The notes: generated by a model not told the origin, from the sequence alone. 64,000 nt of DNA from CANJBX01 sp035556735 (GCA_035556735.1 DATMFF010000005.1:236164-300163), one strand, 5' to 3'; shown: positions 28,360-37,839, counted from the stretch's first letter. Translations and numbers: made by a program.

Positions 28360-28670
28360 GATCGTATGGCGCCGGTTATGGTTGATGGCAGGTATCCGCC
28401 GAGCGGGATTCTCGTCAAGCTCGCCGAAGGGCACAAATCGCCCGGGTGGTTACCGGATTTCGCGGACCGTACACGGCTTCGTGTCCGCCCTCACAATCCC
28501 GCCACGCTTTCGTCTCCGAAATTGTCCGCGAACGACATGCGGCGGAAATACTGCGAGCGTAACCCCTCGCGACGCAACGGGTGATGCAGAATTGTGCAAA
28601 TAACCCGCTGCGCCCGCTTAACGCCGGATTCAACCAGTCCTGCTAGATCGACCCGCAACGGGAGTGCGCA
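28360..28670. other. Divergent intergenic region, nothing recognised
   Basis: A 311-base gap between ribF (minus) and the receiver-domain gene (plus). It must hold both promoters. No palindrome, strong -35/-10 pair, hairpin or coding potential stood out; GGGAG lies 8 bases before the receiver ATG. Confidence 0.4.
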
Positions 28671-29039
28671 ATGACAGTGAATGTGTCTGTTCCAGTGCTC
28701 GTGGTGCATGACTATCCGACCATCGGATCAATCGTGACGAACGTGCTGCGGCAGATCGGCTTCGAGCACATCGACGGCGCCGGCAACGGCCGCAACGCGT
28801 TGCGCAAGCTGCGCGACAAGGCTTACGGCCTCGTGATCTCCGACGATTCGATCGCGCCCATGAGCGGCGAGGAACTGTTGCACGCGATCCGATCGCAGCC
28901 GGAGATCGCCGAAACGCCCTTCCTCCTGCTGACCTCGCCGAGCAGGCTCGCCGCAGCCGCCGGCCGCGCCGACGTGCTGGCCAAGCCGTTCAACGCGCGC
29001 ACGCTGCAAAGCCACATTGCCGCGGTGATGCAGGGCTGA
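28671..29039 (+). CDS. Stand-alone CheY-like receiver protein
   Basis: A 122-residue single-domain response regulator. The phosphoacceptor is Asp58 in LVISDDSIAPMSG, with Thr89 and Lys105 (LAKPF) conserved. The N-terminal acidic pair that binds magnesium is reduced to His13-Asp14, so phosphorylation may be weakened. With no output domain it would act by protein contact, as in chemotaxis or phosphorelay systems; no histidine kinase is adjacent. It converges with a HAD gene, with 3 bases between stop codons. Confidence 0.88.
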   Translation: MTVNVSVPVLVVHDYPTIGSIVTNVLRQIGFEHIDGAGNGRNALRKLRDKAYGLVISDDSIAPMSGEELLHAIRSQPEIAETPFLLLTSPSRLAAAAGRADVLAKPFNARTLQSHIAAVMQG

Positions 29040-29042
29040 CCA

Positions 29043-29906
29043 CTACCAGTTCAGTCTGCGGGTGACCGCGGTGGGCTCGACCCCCTCGCGCGCAAACACC
29101 TTTGCCAGCAGCCGGGCATCCGGCGCATCGCGGTCGCCGAATTCCTCGGCATGGATGCCCGCCGTCACGAACAGGCTGTCGATCCCGAACAGCGCCGCTC
29201 CCTTCATGTCGGTGCGGATGGAATCGCCGATGGCGATGACGCGTTCGCGCGGCGCGGCGCGGCCGCGCGCGGCCGCCGCCTGCCTGAGCGCCTCCTCGTA
29301 GATCGGCGCATGCGGCTTGCCGGCGAAAAGAACCTCGCCGCCCATCGTATGGTAGAGGTCCGCAAGCGCGCCGGCACAGTAGATCAGGTCGGTGCCGCGC
29401 TCCACGACGAGGTCGGGGTTGGCGCATAGCAGGAAGAGGCCGCGCGCCAACGCCTTTCCGAACAGCTCGCGATAGCCGTCCGGGGTCTCGTTGTCGTCGT
29501 GGAACAGCCCGGTGCAGACGATGTAGTCGGCGTGCTCGAGGTCCGTGAATTCCAGGCTCAGCCCGTCGAACAATGGCCGGTCGCGCTCCGGACCGATCCA
29601 GAACACCTTCTGGCCGGGGCGCGCGGCGATCACGCCGCGGGTGACGTCGCCCGACGAGACGATGGCGTCGTAGGCATGCTCCGGCACGTGCATGCGGTCG
29701 AGCTGGCGCTTGACCACATGGCTGGGGCGAGGCGCGTTGGTGATGAGGACGGCCGCTCCCCCGCGTGCGCGAAAGCGCGAGAGCGCGTCATGCGCTTCCG
29801 GGGAGGCGACCAGGCTGTTGTGAACGACGCCCCAGACGTCGCAGAGCACCACGTCGTAGCGCTCCGCCATGGGACCGAAATGATCGATGAAGGTCGGTGC
29901 GGACAT
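29043..29906 (-). CDS. HAD-superfamily hydrolase, DVWGV type
   Basis: A 287-residue class IIA HAD-like protein (NagD relatives; TIGR01459-type). Motif I is CDVWGVVHN at residues 22-30: the nucleophile Asp23 is kept but the usual second Asp is Trp25, a hallmark of this subfamily. Motif II is LITNAPRP, and motif IV GDSIRTDMKGA. It is probably a phosphatase of a small sugar phosphate or nucleotide, but activity is uncertain given the changed motif. It stands between the receiver gene and the EAL gene. Confidence 0.88.
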   Translation of the reverse strand: MSAPTFIDHFGPMAERYDVVLCDVWGVVHNSLVASPEAHDALSRFRARGGAAVLITNAPRPSHVVKRQLDRMHVPEHAYDAIVSSGDVTRGVIAARPGQKVFWIGPERDRPLFDGLSLEFTDLEHADYIVCTGLFHDDNETPDGYRELFGKALARGLFLLCANPDLVVERGTDLIYCAGALADLYHTMGGEVLFAGKPHAPIYEEALRQAAAARGRAAPRERVIAIGDSIRTDMKGAALFGIDSLFVTAGIHAEEFGDRDAPDARLLAKVFAREGVEPTAVTRRLNW

Positions 29907-30001
29907 GCGCCCAAGAACGCGAGCGCGGCGCGCTCGTCAAGCGCCGCCGACTTGCTGCGAGAACGAAGCGAATTTCTCAACTACGACACCAACGCAACGT
30001 G

Positions 30002-31504
30002 TCATTGCTGGCGCGAGACCACGCGCGCAATGCGCGCCAGCGCCGAACTCATCACAGGCTGGGGCGGGGCCGCCGCGGAAGCCGGTGCGGCGGGCTCGGG
30101 CGCCGCGGCGCCCGGATCGACCGCGCCATCGTCCTTGTCGGCGCCCTTGCCGTTCTCCGGCTTCACCGGACGCGGCGGCGAGAACAGATTGCCCTGACCG
30201 AACTTGAGATCGAAGTCGAGCAGGTCGACCACGGTCTCCTCGGTCTCGATCTTCTCGGCGATGAGCTCGATGCCATTGCGCGACAGCAAGCCCGCCATGT
30301 CGGCCGGATGGATGTCCGCAGCCGCCTGGAAGTTGCGGTCCAGCAGCACCGATGCGGCCACTTTGAGGAATCCGCACTTGCGGTCGGCCAGGTCGCGCGC
30401 GTCGAAGCGCAGATCGGGGACATGGTCCACCGCGAGGCGGAAGCCGAGATCGGTCAGGCGGGCGAGGTGTTCGTTCTCCTGCGCCCCCGCCATGCGAAGG
30501 ACATTGTAGGGCACCTCGAACATCAGCACCGGCGCCAGCACACGGTTGGCCTCGGCGAGGTCGCCGATCTGCGCGAACAGGTCGCGGTCGGCGAGGGTGG
30601 CGGCGGACAGGTTGCAGAACACGCCGACGTCGCGGTTCTTCGTGCGCAGCCGGCGCAGCACGCGCACGCAGCGCCCGACCATCAGGTAATCGAGGCTTGG
30701 CAGGAGTCCGGCCGCCTCGGCATGCGGCAGGAAATCCGCCGCGGCCACGACCTGATCGTCCGGCAGGCGCAGCCGCGCCAGTGCCTCATAGTAGCGCACC
30801 TTGCGCTGCGGCAGCGTGACGATGGGCTGCAGATAAATCTCGACGCGGTTGTCGCCGAGCGCTTCGCGGATCAGGCCGGAGATCGCATCGGCCGTCATGC
30901 CGCGGAACGGACCCGCGACGCCTTCGGGCGGGCGCAGCGACGGCGCCACGGACGCGGGCTCATCGCTGTCCTGGGATAAAGTCTCCTTCTTCGCGGTTGC
31001 CGCATCCGGCGGCGGGCTCGCGTCCGGCACCAGCGGGGCCGACGGCCGCGGCTGCATGGCGTGCGCAGCGGCAACGACGGCCGGCGGGCGGCTGGCCAGC
31101 GTGCGCAGCGTCGCCTCATGCGCCGCGACGGTCTGCGCGAGCTGCTTGAGCAGCGCGCCGAGCTCGCCCAGCTCGGCCTGCAGGGGCTGGCTGACGGCAA
31201 TGGCCTTTTGCACAGCCGCCCCGCTGCTCGTCTCGAGCCCGGCGAGGCGGCGGCCCTGCTCGCCGACCTGGCGCGCGAGGTCGGCAGTGCCGCGCGACAG
31301 GTCGCCGAGCTGCGCCGACAGCTCCGACTGGTAGCGCGTGCGGGTGGAGACGGAGTGATAGACGGCAAGCCCGGTCAGCGCCGCCAGCGCCACCACCGCG
31401 GCTTCCGCGCCGGTCAGCCCGAATGCGAGATAAAGCACCGCGCCGAACGAGCCGGCGATCAACAGCATGCAGATCGCAACGAACAGCGCGCTCACGCGTA
31501 TCAT
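30002..31504 (-). CDS. TipF-like membrane protein with degenerate EAL domain
   Basis: A 500-residue inner-membrane protein: two transmembrane helices (about residues 5-28 and 33-50), a coiled coil (about 58-135), a Pro/Ala-rich linker, then an EAL domain (about 205-450). Glu240-Ala-Leu, Asn298, Glu330, Asp360, Lys381, Glu417 and Gln437 are kept, but the DDFG loop reads DHVPDLRF: the second metal-binding Asp is His361 and loop 6 is lost. Phosphodiesterase activity is therefore unlikely. This architecture matches Caulobacter TipF, a c-di-GMP receptor for flagellar assembly (family knowledge); no flagellar gene is nearby. Confidence 0.85.
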   Translation of the reverse strand: MIRVSALFVAICMLLIAGSFGAVLYLAFGLTGAEAAVVALAALTGLAVYHSVSTRTRYQSELSAQLGDLSRGTADLARQVGEQGRRLAGLETSSGAAVQKAIAVSQPLQAELGELGALLKQLAQTVAAHEATLRTLASRPPAVVAAAHAMQPRPSAPLVPDASPPPDAATAKKETLSQDSDEPASVAPSLRPPEGVAGPFRGMTADAISGLIREALGDNRVEIYLQPIVTLPQRKVRYYEALARLRLPDDQVVAAADFLPHAEAAGLLPSLDYLMVGRCVRVLRRLRTKNRDVGVFCNLSAATLADRDLFAQIGDLAEANRVLAPVLMFEVPYNVLRMAGAQENEHLARLTDLGFRLAVDHVPDLRFDARDLADRKCGFLKVAASVLLDRNFQAAADIHPADMAGLLSRNGIELIAEKIETEETVVDLLDFDLKFGQGNLFSPPRPVKPENGKGADKDDGAVDPGAAAPEPAAPASAAAPPQPVMSSALARIARVVSRQQ

Positions 31505-31652
31505 TGCACCCTCCGCAGACCGCAACGCGGCCCGCCCCCCGAGCAGCCGCCCCCGCCAGGCCGATTCGCTGCGTCGACGCTTACTGTCGGCGAGAGCGCC
31601 GCACGACGCAAGCGACAGTTTGCGCAGAGCCAGCCGGCATTGCCGCTCCCGA

Positions 31653-32414
31653 CTATCCCGGCCGGTCGGTCGGCAAGGCCTCGCCGCTCGCCCGCGCCTC
31701 GCCGCGCACGTCCGCGACGATCGCACCGTCGATCAGCTCCACGCGGCGATCGCTGCGCGCCGCGAATCCCATGTGGTGGGTCACGGCCACCACGGTCTTG
31801 TTCCAGCGATCGACGAGTTCGCGCAGAACCGCGAACACCTGCTCGCTCGATCGCGTGTCGAGCGAGCCCGTCGGCTCGTCGGCGAGGATCACGGCGGGTT
31901 CGTTCGCAAGCGCGCGCGCCACCGCGACACGCTGGCGCTGCCCGCCCGAAAGCTGGTCGGGGCGCTTGCCGAGGTGGTCGGCCAGGCCGAGCGCCGCCAG
32001 CAACTCGCCGGCGCGCGCATGCATCTGCGGACGCGACAGCCGGCCGAGCGCCCGCATCGGCAGCATCACGTTCTCCACGATGGTGAACTCGGGCAGCAGG
32101 AAGTGAAACTGGAAGATGAAGCCGAGCGTCGCCAGCCGCATCCGCGCGCGCTCCTCCTCGTCCATGCCGCTGGTCGGCACGCCCGAGATCAGCACCTCGC
32201 CCGAGGTGGGCACGTCGAGCAGCCCGAGCAGATAGAGCAGCGAGGACTTGCCCGAGCCGGAAGGGCCGGTGATCGCGACGAACTCGCCCTGGCCGATCGT
32301 CAGGTCGATATCGTGCACCAGCGTCGTCGGCACGATGCCGGGGAGGATGCGCGTCACGCCGCGTGCCTCGATCAGGGGGCTTGCGGCGGACATGGCGGGG
32401 GTTGGTCCGGCCAT
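31653..32414 (-). CDS. ABC transporter ATP-binding protein (LolD/MacB/DevA type)
   Basis: A 253-residue ATPase of the LolD/MacB family. Walker A GPSGSGKSS at residues 50-58, signature LSGGQRQRVAVARAL, Walker B VILADEP and the switch His in VTHH are intact. Powers the FtsX-type permease encoded just upstream (3-base offset between that stop and this ATG). With the adaptor gene it forms a three-gene exporter, in adaptor-permease-ATPase order as in DevBCA. Confidence 0.93.
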   Translation of the reverse strand: MAGPTPAMSAASPLIEARGVTRILPGIVPTTLVHDIDLTIGQGEFVAITGPSGSGKSSLLYLLGLLDVPTSGEVLISGVPTSGMDEEERARMRLATLGFIFQFHFLLPEFTIVENVMLPMRALGRLSRPQMHARAGELLAALGLADHLGKRPDQLSGGQRQRVAVARALANEPAVILADEPTGSLDTRSSEQVFAVLRELVDRWNKTVVAVTHHMGFAARSDRRVELIDGAIVADVRGEARASGEALPTDRPG

Positions 32415-32416
32415 GC

Positions 32417-33652
32417 TCACGTCGCGCCCCGGATGATCTCGACCGGATGCACGCTCGCCGCCTTGCGCGCGGGCAGGTAGCCCGCCGCGATCGAGGAGCC
32501 GACCGCGGCGACGACCGCAATCAGGTAGTGCGTCGCGGCATACGAGACCGGCAGATGAGTGGCGTCCATGAACGGGCTCTTGATCTCGATCGAGCCGACG
32601 CCGCGCGACATCAGATAGCCGATCAACACGCCGGCACAGCCGCCGAGGAGCCCGATGATCAGCGCCTCGCTCACGAAGATGCGGCGGATCGTGCGCTCCC
32701 GCAGGCCGAGCGACTTCATGATCGCGATGTCGCGTGCCTTCTCGTGGGTGATCGTCGAAATGATGTTGTAGGTGCCGAAACTCGCCACCAACAGGATGGC
32801 GCCGATCACCGTGTACATGATGAGGTTTCGCACCAGGAACGCGCTGAGCAGTTCCTCGTGGGCTTCCTGCCACGCCACCGATTTGTACGCGATCTCACGC
32901 TCGACCCGGTCGGACACGTCCTTGGCCGCCATCGGATCGGCAAGCCGGACCCTGATCTCGTTCACGAGCCCGGTCTGCTGCGACAGGATCTGTCCCGTCT
33001 TCATCAGGACATAGGCCGTCGTTTCGTCGACCTGACGGATGCCGGCATGGAAGATGCCGACCACCTGGGCGCTCAGGTGCGCGCCCTCGCTCGACTGCAG
33101 CGTGAGATTGGCTCCGACCTTGGCGCCGATCTTCTCCGCCAGCCGGTCGCCGAGAATGATGGCGTTGGTGGCGACATAGAGCGACGACAGCCGTCCGACG
33201 CGCATCTGCTCGGGCAGCTCCGACACGTCCTGCTCCCGGCGCGGATCGATGCCGATGACGCTGGCCGAGACGTCGCGCGAGGCATAGCGGATGATCGCCT
33301 GCGTCTTGACCGACGGCGCGATGCCGCCAGGCACCCAGGCCTCGAGCGCGGCGATGATCGCCAGCGGGTTCTTGATTCCGCGCCGGCGCTCCTCCGGCCG
33401 CAGGCCGTGGAACTCGGCCGCCGCGAAAGAATTCTCGGCCGGCTGCGCCGGCGGATTGCGCTGCTCGTCGGTGACCATGATATGCGGCAGCGAGTCGACG
33501 AGCTGCCGGATGAAATCCTCCTGCGAACCGACCATCAGCGCGGTGAGCATGATCGACATCCCGACGCCGATCGCGATGCCCGCGACGGCGACCAGCGTCT
33601 GCCGGGCCCGCGCGCGCACATGGGTGAGCGCGATGTCGGACACGAGGTTCAT
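32417..33652 (-). CDS. ABC transporter permease, FtsX/MacB fold
   Basis: A 411-residue permease with one N-terminal helix (about residues 18-40), a large periplasmic domain (about 45-270) and three C-terminal helices ending in the typical ARKAASVHPVEIIRG. The FtsX domain motif EKARDIAIMKSLGL lies in the loop after helix 2 and is the contact for the ATPase. Such permeases act as mechanotransducers that expel substrates from the periplasm rather than carry them across the inner membrane (family knowledge). Start overlaps the adaptor stop as ATGA. Confidence 0.92.
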   Translation of the reverse strand: MNLVSDIALTHVRARARQTLVAVAGIAIGVGMSIMLTALMVGSQEDFIRQLVDSLPHIMVTDEQRNPPAQPAENSFAAAEFHGLRPEERRRGIKNPLAIIAALEAWVPGGIAPSVKTQAIIRYASRDVSASVIGIDPRREQDVSELPEQMRVGRLSSLYVATNAIILGDRLAEKIGAKVGANLTLQSSEGAHLSAQVVGIFHAGIRQVDETTAYVLMKTGQILSQQTGLVNEIRVRLADPMAAKDVSDRVEREIAYKSVAWQEAHEELLSAFLVRNLIMYTVIGAILLVASFGTYNIISTITHEKARDIAIMKSLGLRERTIRRIFVSEALIIGLLGGCAGVLIGYLMSRGVGSIEIKSPFMDATHLPVSYAATHYLIAVVAAVGSSIAAGYLPARKAASVHPVEIIRGAT

Positions 33653-34710
33653 GACGGCGGCGCCTTGATGCTCACGCGCACGCGCTGGCCGTCCTTGATC
33701 GAGGTCGGGGCCGGCGATGCGACGACATCGCCCACGCGCAGGCCGTCGATGATCTCGACGGCGCGCGTGCCGCGGATGCCGACGGCAACGGTACGGCGGC
33801 GTGCAATGCCGGCATCGATCACGAACACCGCATCGCCCTGCAGAGCGTCGGCCGGGATCAGCAGCGCATCCGCCTTCTCGCGCGTGATGATGTTGGCCTC
33901 CAGGCTCATGCCGGGCTTGAGCGGCGTGTCGTCCGGCAGGGCCATGCGGATGCGATAGGTCTTGGTGAGCGGATCGCCCATCGGCGTGATCTCACTGACC
34001 GTGCCGGTGAGACCGCCGCCCGGAAACGCGTCCGTGCGGAACAGCACCGGCTGCCCGACCTTGACGCGCGGGATGTCCTCCTCGTTGACCTCGGCGACGA
34101 CACGCAGCGGCTTGGGCACGCCGACGCGGAACAGGACCTGGCCGACCTCGGCGATCTCGCCGATCTCCCCGTCGCGCCGCAGCACCACGCCGTCCATCGG
34201 CGAGGTGATGACGTAATCGTTGATGCGCTCGAGCTGCACCGCGATCAGCGCCTGGATCTGGCGCAGGTCCATGGACGAGCGTTCGAGCGCCTGCGTCGAG
34301 GCCGCGCCGCGCCCGGCGAGCTCGGTCACGCGCGAGGATTCGCGCTTGAGGAACTCCTCTCGCGCGCGCAGCTCATCGAGCTGCGCCCTCACCTCGCGAT
34401 CGTCGAGCCGCACCAGCACATCGCCCTTGGCGACCTGCTTGCCCTCGCAGTCGCAGATCTCGACGATGCGGTCGCGGATCAGGCTCGCGACCTTGGCCCA
34501 GCGCACGGGCTCGACCGATCCGGTGGCGTAGACGATCTCCACCGCGGTGCCGCGATAGGGCGCGACCGCGGTCACCTCTTTTCCGCGACCGATGAGCCAC
34601 CACGCGGCGACAGCGGCAAGGCCGAGCAGGACCACCGCCCAGCCCCAACGCGCGCGGCGTCGCAGGCTCAAGCCCGGCTTGACGTCCACAGTCTTGACGT
34701 CCTGTTTCAT
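33649..34710 (-). CDS. Periplasmic adaptor (MacA/DevB/HlyD family)
   Basis: A 353-residue membrane-fusion protein anchored by one N-terminal helix (about residues 20-42: WAVVLLGLAAVAAWWLIG). A lipoyl half-motif precedes a short coiled-coil hairpin (about 110-170: EVRAQLDELRAREEFLKRE), then the second lipoyl half (SPMDGVVLRRDGEIGEI) and beta-barrel and proximal domains. It would bridge the FtsX-type permease and an outer-membrane channel; no TolC gene is in the window. The ATG at 34710 gives a normal cytoplasmic tail. Confidence 0.92.
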   Translation of the reverse strand: MKQDVKTVDVKPGLSLRRRARWGWAVVLLGLAAVAAWWLIGRGKEVTAVAPYRGTAVEIVYATGSVEPVRWAKVASLIRDRIVEICDCEGKQVAKGDVLVRLDDREVRAQLDELRAREEFLKRESSRVTELAGRGAASTQALERSSMDLRQIQALIAVQLERINDYVITSPMDGVVLRRDGEIGEIAEVGQVLFRVGVPKPLRVVAEVNEEDIPRVKVGQPVLFRTDAFPGGGLTGTVSEITPMGDPLTKTYRIRMALPDDTPLKPGMSLEANIITREKADALLIPADALQGDAVFVIDAGIARRRTVAVGIRGTRAVEIIDGLRVGDVVASPAPTSIKDGQRVRVSIKAPPS

Positions 34711-34868
34711 GTCTCTGAGGAAACCCGCGGCCGGAGCGAAGGCGCGCCAAGACCCATCTCGGACCCGCTCATGTCCGTTCACCCGCGCGGGACATATGCC
34801 CCGGCGCCCGCCTTGCCAACACTAGCGGCGTTCCCGACGCGAAAATTGATCGACCGCAAGAGGTTCGC

Positions 34869-36200
34869 TCAGGCGACGGCGCGGATGATGCGGCCGACGG
34901 TCGCGAAGATCTCCTCGATCTGCGCCTCGCTGGCGATCAGCGGCGGCGACAGAGCGAGGGTGTCGCCGGTCACGCGGATGATCATGTTTTCCTCGTGGAA
35001 CGCCTTCTCCATCGCGGCATAGGCGCGCGCGCCAGGCTTGTCGGGGAGCGAGGCGAGATCGATGCCGGCGGCAAGCCCTACCGCCCGGATGTCGAGCACG
35101 TTGGGCAGACCCTTGAGACTCATCGCCGCATCGGCGAACACAGGCTCGAGCTTGCGGGCGCGCGCGAACAGATCTTCCTCGCGATAAAGGTCGAGCGTCG
35201 CCAGCGCGGCGGCGCAGGCGAGCGGATGCGCCGAATAAGTGTAGCCGTGAAACAGCTCGATCGCCTGCGCGGGTCCGCGCATGAACGCATCGTAGATGGA
35301 TTTCCTCACCACCACGCCGCCCATCGGCACGGTGCCGGAATTGATGCCCTTGGCGAACGTGATCATGTCGGGCACGACGCCGTAGCGCTCGGCGGCGAAG
35401 GCATGGCCCAGCCGCCCGAAGGCCGTGATCACCTCGTCGAAGATCAGCAGGATGCCGTGCTTGTCGCAGATCGCGCGCAGCCGCTGCAGGTAGCCCTTTG
35501 GCGCGGCGAGCACGCCGGTCGAGCCCGCCATCGGCTCGACGATGACCGCGGCGATGGTGGAGGCGTCGTGCAGCGCGACGATGCGCTCGAGGTCGTCGGC
35601 AAGATGCGCGCCCCAGTCCGGCTCGCCGCGGCAGAACGCCTGCTGCGCGCGGTCGTAGGTTGTCGGCAGGTGATCGACGCCGGCGAGCAGCGTGCCGAAA
35701 TGCTTGCGGTTGTTGACGATGCCGCCGACCGAGATGCCGCCGAAGCCGACGCCGTGATAGCCGCGCTCGCGGCCGATCAGGCGCGTGCGCGTCCCCTCGC
35801 CGCGGACGTTGTGGCAGGCGAGCGCGATCTTGAGCGCGGTATCGACCGCCTCGGAGCCGGAGTTGCAGAAGAACACATGGTCGAGATCGGCCGGCGCAAG
35901 CGCGGCGACGCGGCTCGCCAGCTCGAACGCGGCGGGGTGCGAGAACTGAAACCCGGGTGAATAGTCGAGCTCGGCGGCCTGGCGCTGGATGGCGGCCACG
36001 ATCGGATCGCGGTTGTGGCCGGCGTTGCAGCACCACAGGCCGGACGAGCTGTCGATGAGGCGGCGTCCGTCCACGGTTTCGTAGTGCATGTCCTTGGCGC
36101 GCGCGAGGAGGCGCGGGGCCGCCTTGAAGGCGCGGTTGGGCGTGAACGGCAGCCAGAAGGCTTCGAGGTCGTTGGGGACGGCGGCTGATCGCGTGGCCAC
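34869..36200 (-). CDS. Class III aminotransferase, beta-alanine:pyruvate type
   Basis: A 443-residue PLP-dependent aminotransferase. The N-terminal FWLPFTPNRAFKAAPRLL and SSGLWCCNAGHNRDPI are characteristic of beta-alanine (omega-amino acid):pyruvate transaminases; NSGSEAVDTALKIA binds the PLP phosphate, FDEVITAFGR carries the Asp that holds the pyridine nitrogen, and Lys in TFAKGINSG forms the internal aldimine. It would pass the amino group of beta-alanine or another omega-amine to pyruvate. Divergent from hisS; no partner gene adjacent. Confidence 0.9.
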   Translation of the reverse strand: MATRSAAVPNDLEAFWLPFTPNRAFKAAPRLLARAKDMHYETVDGRRLIDSSSGLWCCNAGHNRDPIVAAIQRQAAELDYSPGFQFSHPAAFELASRVAALAPADLDHVFFCNSGSEAVDTALKIALACHNVRGEGTRTRLIGRERGYHGVGFGGISVGGIVNNRKHFGTLLAGVDHLPTTYDRAQQAFCRGEPDWGAHLADDLERIVALHDASTIAAVIVEPMAGSTGVLAAPKGYLQRLRAICDKHGILLIFDEVITAFGRLGHAFAAERYGVVPDMITFAKGINSGTVPMGGVVVRKSIYDAFMRGPAQAIELFHGYTYSAHPLACAAALATLDLYREEDLFARARKLEPVFADAAMSLKGLPNVLDIRAVGLAAGIDLASLPDKPGARAYAAMEKAFHEENMIIRVTGDTLALSPPLIASEAQIEEIFATVGRIIRAVA

Positions 36201-36324
36201 GGCGGCGCTCCTGAACTGAGGTCAATGTCTTGCCCGGCGGCGGGCAGTAACCACCGAGTCCATGGGCGAGTCGAGGGGTCACGGCCGGCTTGCTGTCGCA
36301 AATCGCGGCTGGTACCACCCTGCA

Positions 36325-37839
36325 ATGTCCGACACACCCGACAAAGCCGGCAAATCCAACAGGCTCAAGGCGCGGCTGCCGCGCGGGCTCGCCGACCGAG
36401 CCCCCGCCGAGATCGCGGCCACCCGCGCGATGATCGACAACATCCGCGCGGTCTACGAGCTCTACGGCTTCGAGCCGGTGGAGACGCCGGCGATCGAATA
36501 TACGGATGCGCTCGGCAAGTTCCTGCCCGACCAGGACCGTCCGAACGAGGGCGTGTTCTCGTTCCAGGACGACGACGAACAGTGGCTGTCGCTGCGCTAC
36601 GATCTCACCGCGCCGCTCGCGCGTTACGTCGCCGAGAACTTCGACGCGCTGGCCAAGCCGTATCGCTCCTATCGCTACGGCTGGGTGTTCCGCAACGAGA
36701 AGCCGGGTCCCGGCCGCTATCGCCAGTTCATGCAGTTCGACGCCGACACGGTCGGCAGCGGCGCGATGGCCGCCGATGCCGAGATGTGCATGATGGCGGC
36801 CGACACCATGGAGAAGCTCGGTGTGCCGCGCGGCTCCTACGTGGTGAAGATCAACAACCGCAAGGTGCTCGACGGCGTGCTCGAGTCGATCGGGCTCGCC
36901 GGCGAGGACAATGCGGGCAAGCGGCTGATTGCGCTGCGCGCCATCGACAAGCTCGACCGCCTCGGCCCGGAGGGCGTGCGCGCGCTGCTCGGCGATGGGC
37001 GCAAGGACGAGAGCGGCGATTTCACCAAGGGAGCCGGCCTCGACGGATCCGCCATCGACCGCGTGCTCGCGTTCACCGCCGCCAAGGGCGACAGCGCGGC
37101 ATCGACGCTCAAGAACCTGCGCGCCGTCGTGAGCACATCGCAGGAGGGAATCGACGGCGTCGAGGAACTCACGCAGATCGGCGCGCTGATCGAGGCCTCG
37201 GGCTACGACGACGGTCGCGTCGTGATCGATCCGTCCGTCGTGCGCGGGCTCGAGTACTACACCGGCCCGGTCTACGAGGTGGAGCTCTTGCTCGACACCA
37301 AGGACGAGCACGACCGGCCCGTGCGCTTCGGCTCGGTCGGCGGCGGCGGACGCTACGACGGCCTCGTCTCGCGCTTCCGCAACGAGCCGGTGCCGGCGAC
37401 GGGCTTTTCCATCGGCGTGTCGCGCCTGCTCGCCGCGCTCACGCTGCTCGGCAAGATCGAGACGAAGCCCGAGCCCGGCCCCGTGGTCGTCACGGTTTTC
37501 GACAAGGACCGCATTGCCGACTACCAGCGCATGGTCGCGACCCTGCGCGCGCAGAACATCCGCGCCGAGCTCTACCTCGGTGCCGGCAAGTTCGGCCCGC
37601 AGATGAAATACGCCGACCGCCGCAACGCGCCGTGCGTCGTCATCCAGGGCTCCGACGAGAAGGCCAAGGGCGAGGTCACCGTGAAGGACCTCATCGTCGG
37701 CGCCGAGCTCGCCAAGCTCGAGAAGGGCCGCGAGGAGCACCTGCAGAAACAGGCGCAGGCCCAGACCACCGTGGCCGAGGACAGGCTGGTCGAGGCCGTG
37801 CGCGAGGTGCTGGCGCGCCACGCGATCCGCTGGAGCTAG
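36325..37839 (+). CDS. hisS: Histidyl-tRNA synthetase, alphaproteobacterial type
   Basis: Charges tRNA-His. 504 residues, longer than the E. coli enzyme (424). The class II motif 2 reads GWVFRNEKPGPGRYRQFMQFDADT and the histidine-specific motif VVRGLEYYTGPVYEVEL; the segment usually written LRPEGTA is LRYDLTAPLARY here. That sequence type is the divergent HisRS found in many alphaproteobacteria whose tRNA-His lacks the extra G-1 base (family knowledge). The C-terminal anticodon-binding domain starts near residue 390. ATG at 36325 by homology. Confidence 0.94.
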   Translation: MSDTPDKAGKSNRLKARLPRGLADRAPAEIAATRAMIDNIRAVYELYGFEPVETPAIEYTDALGKFLPDQDRPNEGVFSFQDDDEQWLSLRYDLTAPLARYVAENFDALAKPYRSYRYGWVFRNEKPGPGRYRQFMQFDADTVGSGAMAADAEMCMMAADTMEKLGVPRGSYVVKINNRKVLDGVLESIGLAGEDNAGKRLIALRAIDKLDRLGPEGVRALLGDGRKDESGDFTKGAGLDGSAIDRVLAFTAAKGDSAASTLKNLRAVVSTSQEGIDGVEELTQIGALIEASGYDDGRVVIDPSVVRGLEYYTGPVYEVELLLDTKDEHDRPVRFGSVGGGGRYDGLVSRFRNEPVPATGFSIGVSRLLAALTLLGKIETKPEPGPVVVTVFDKDRIADYQRMVATLRAQNIRAELYLGAGKFGPQMKYADRRNAPCVVIQGSDEKAKGEVTVKDLIVGAELAKLEKGREEHLQKQAQAQTTVAEDRLVEAVREVLARHAIRWS

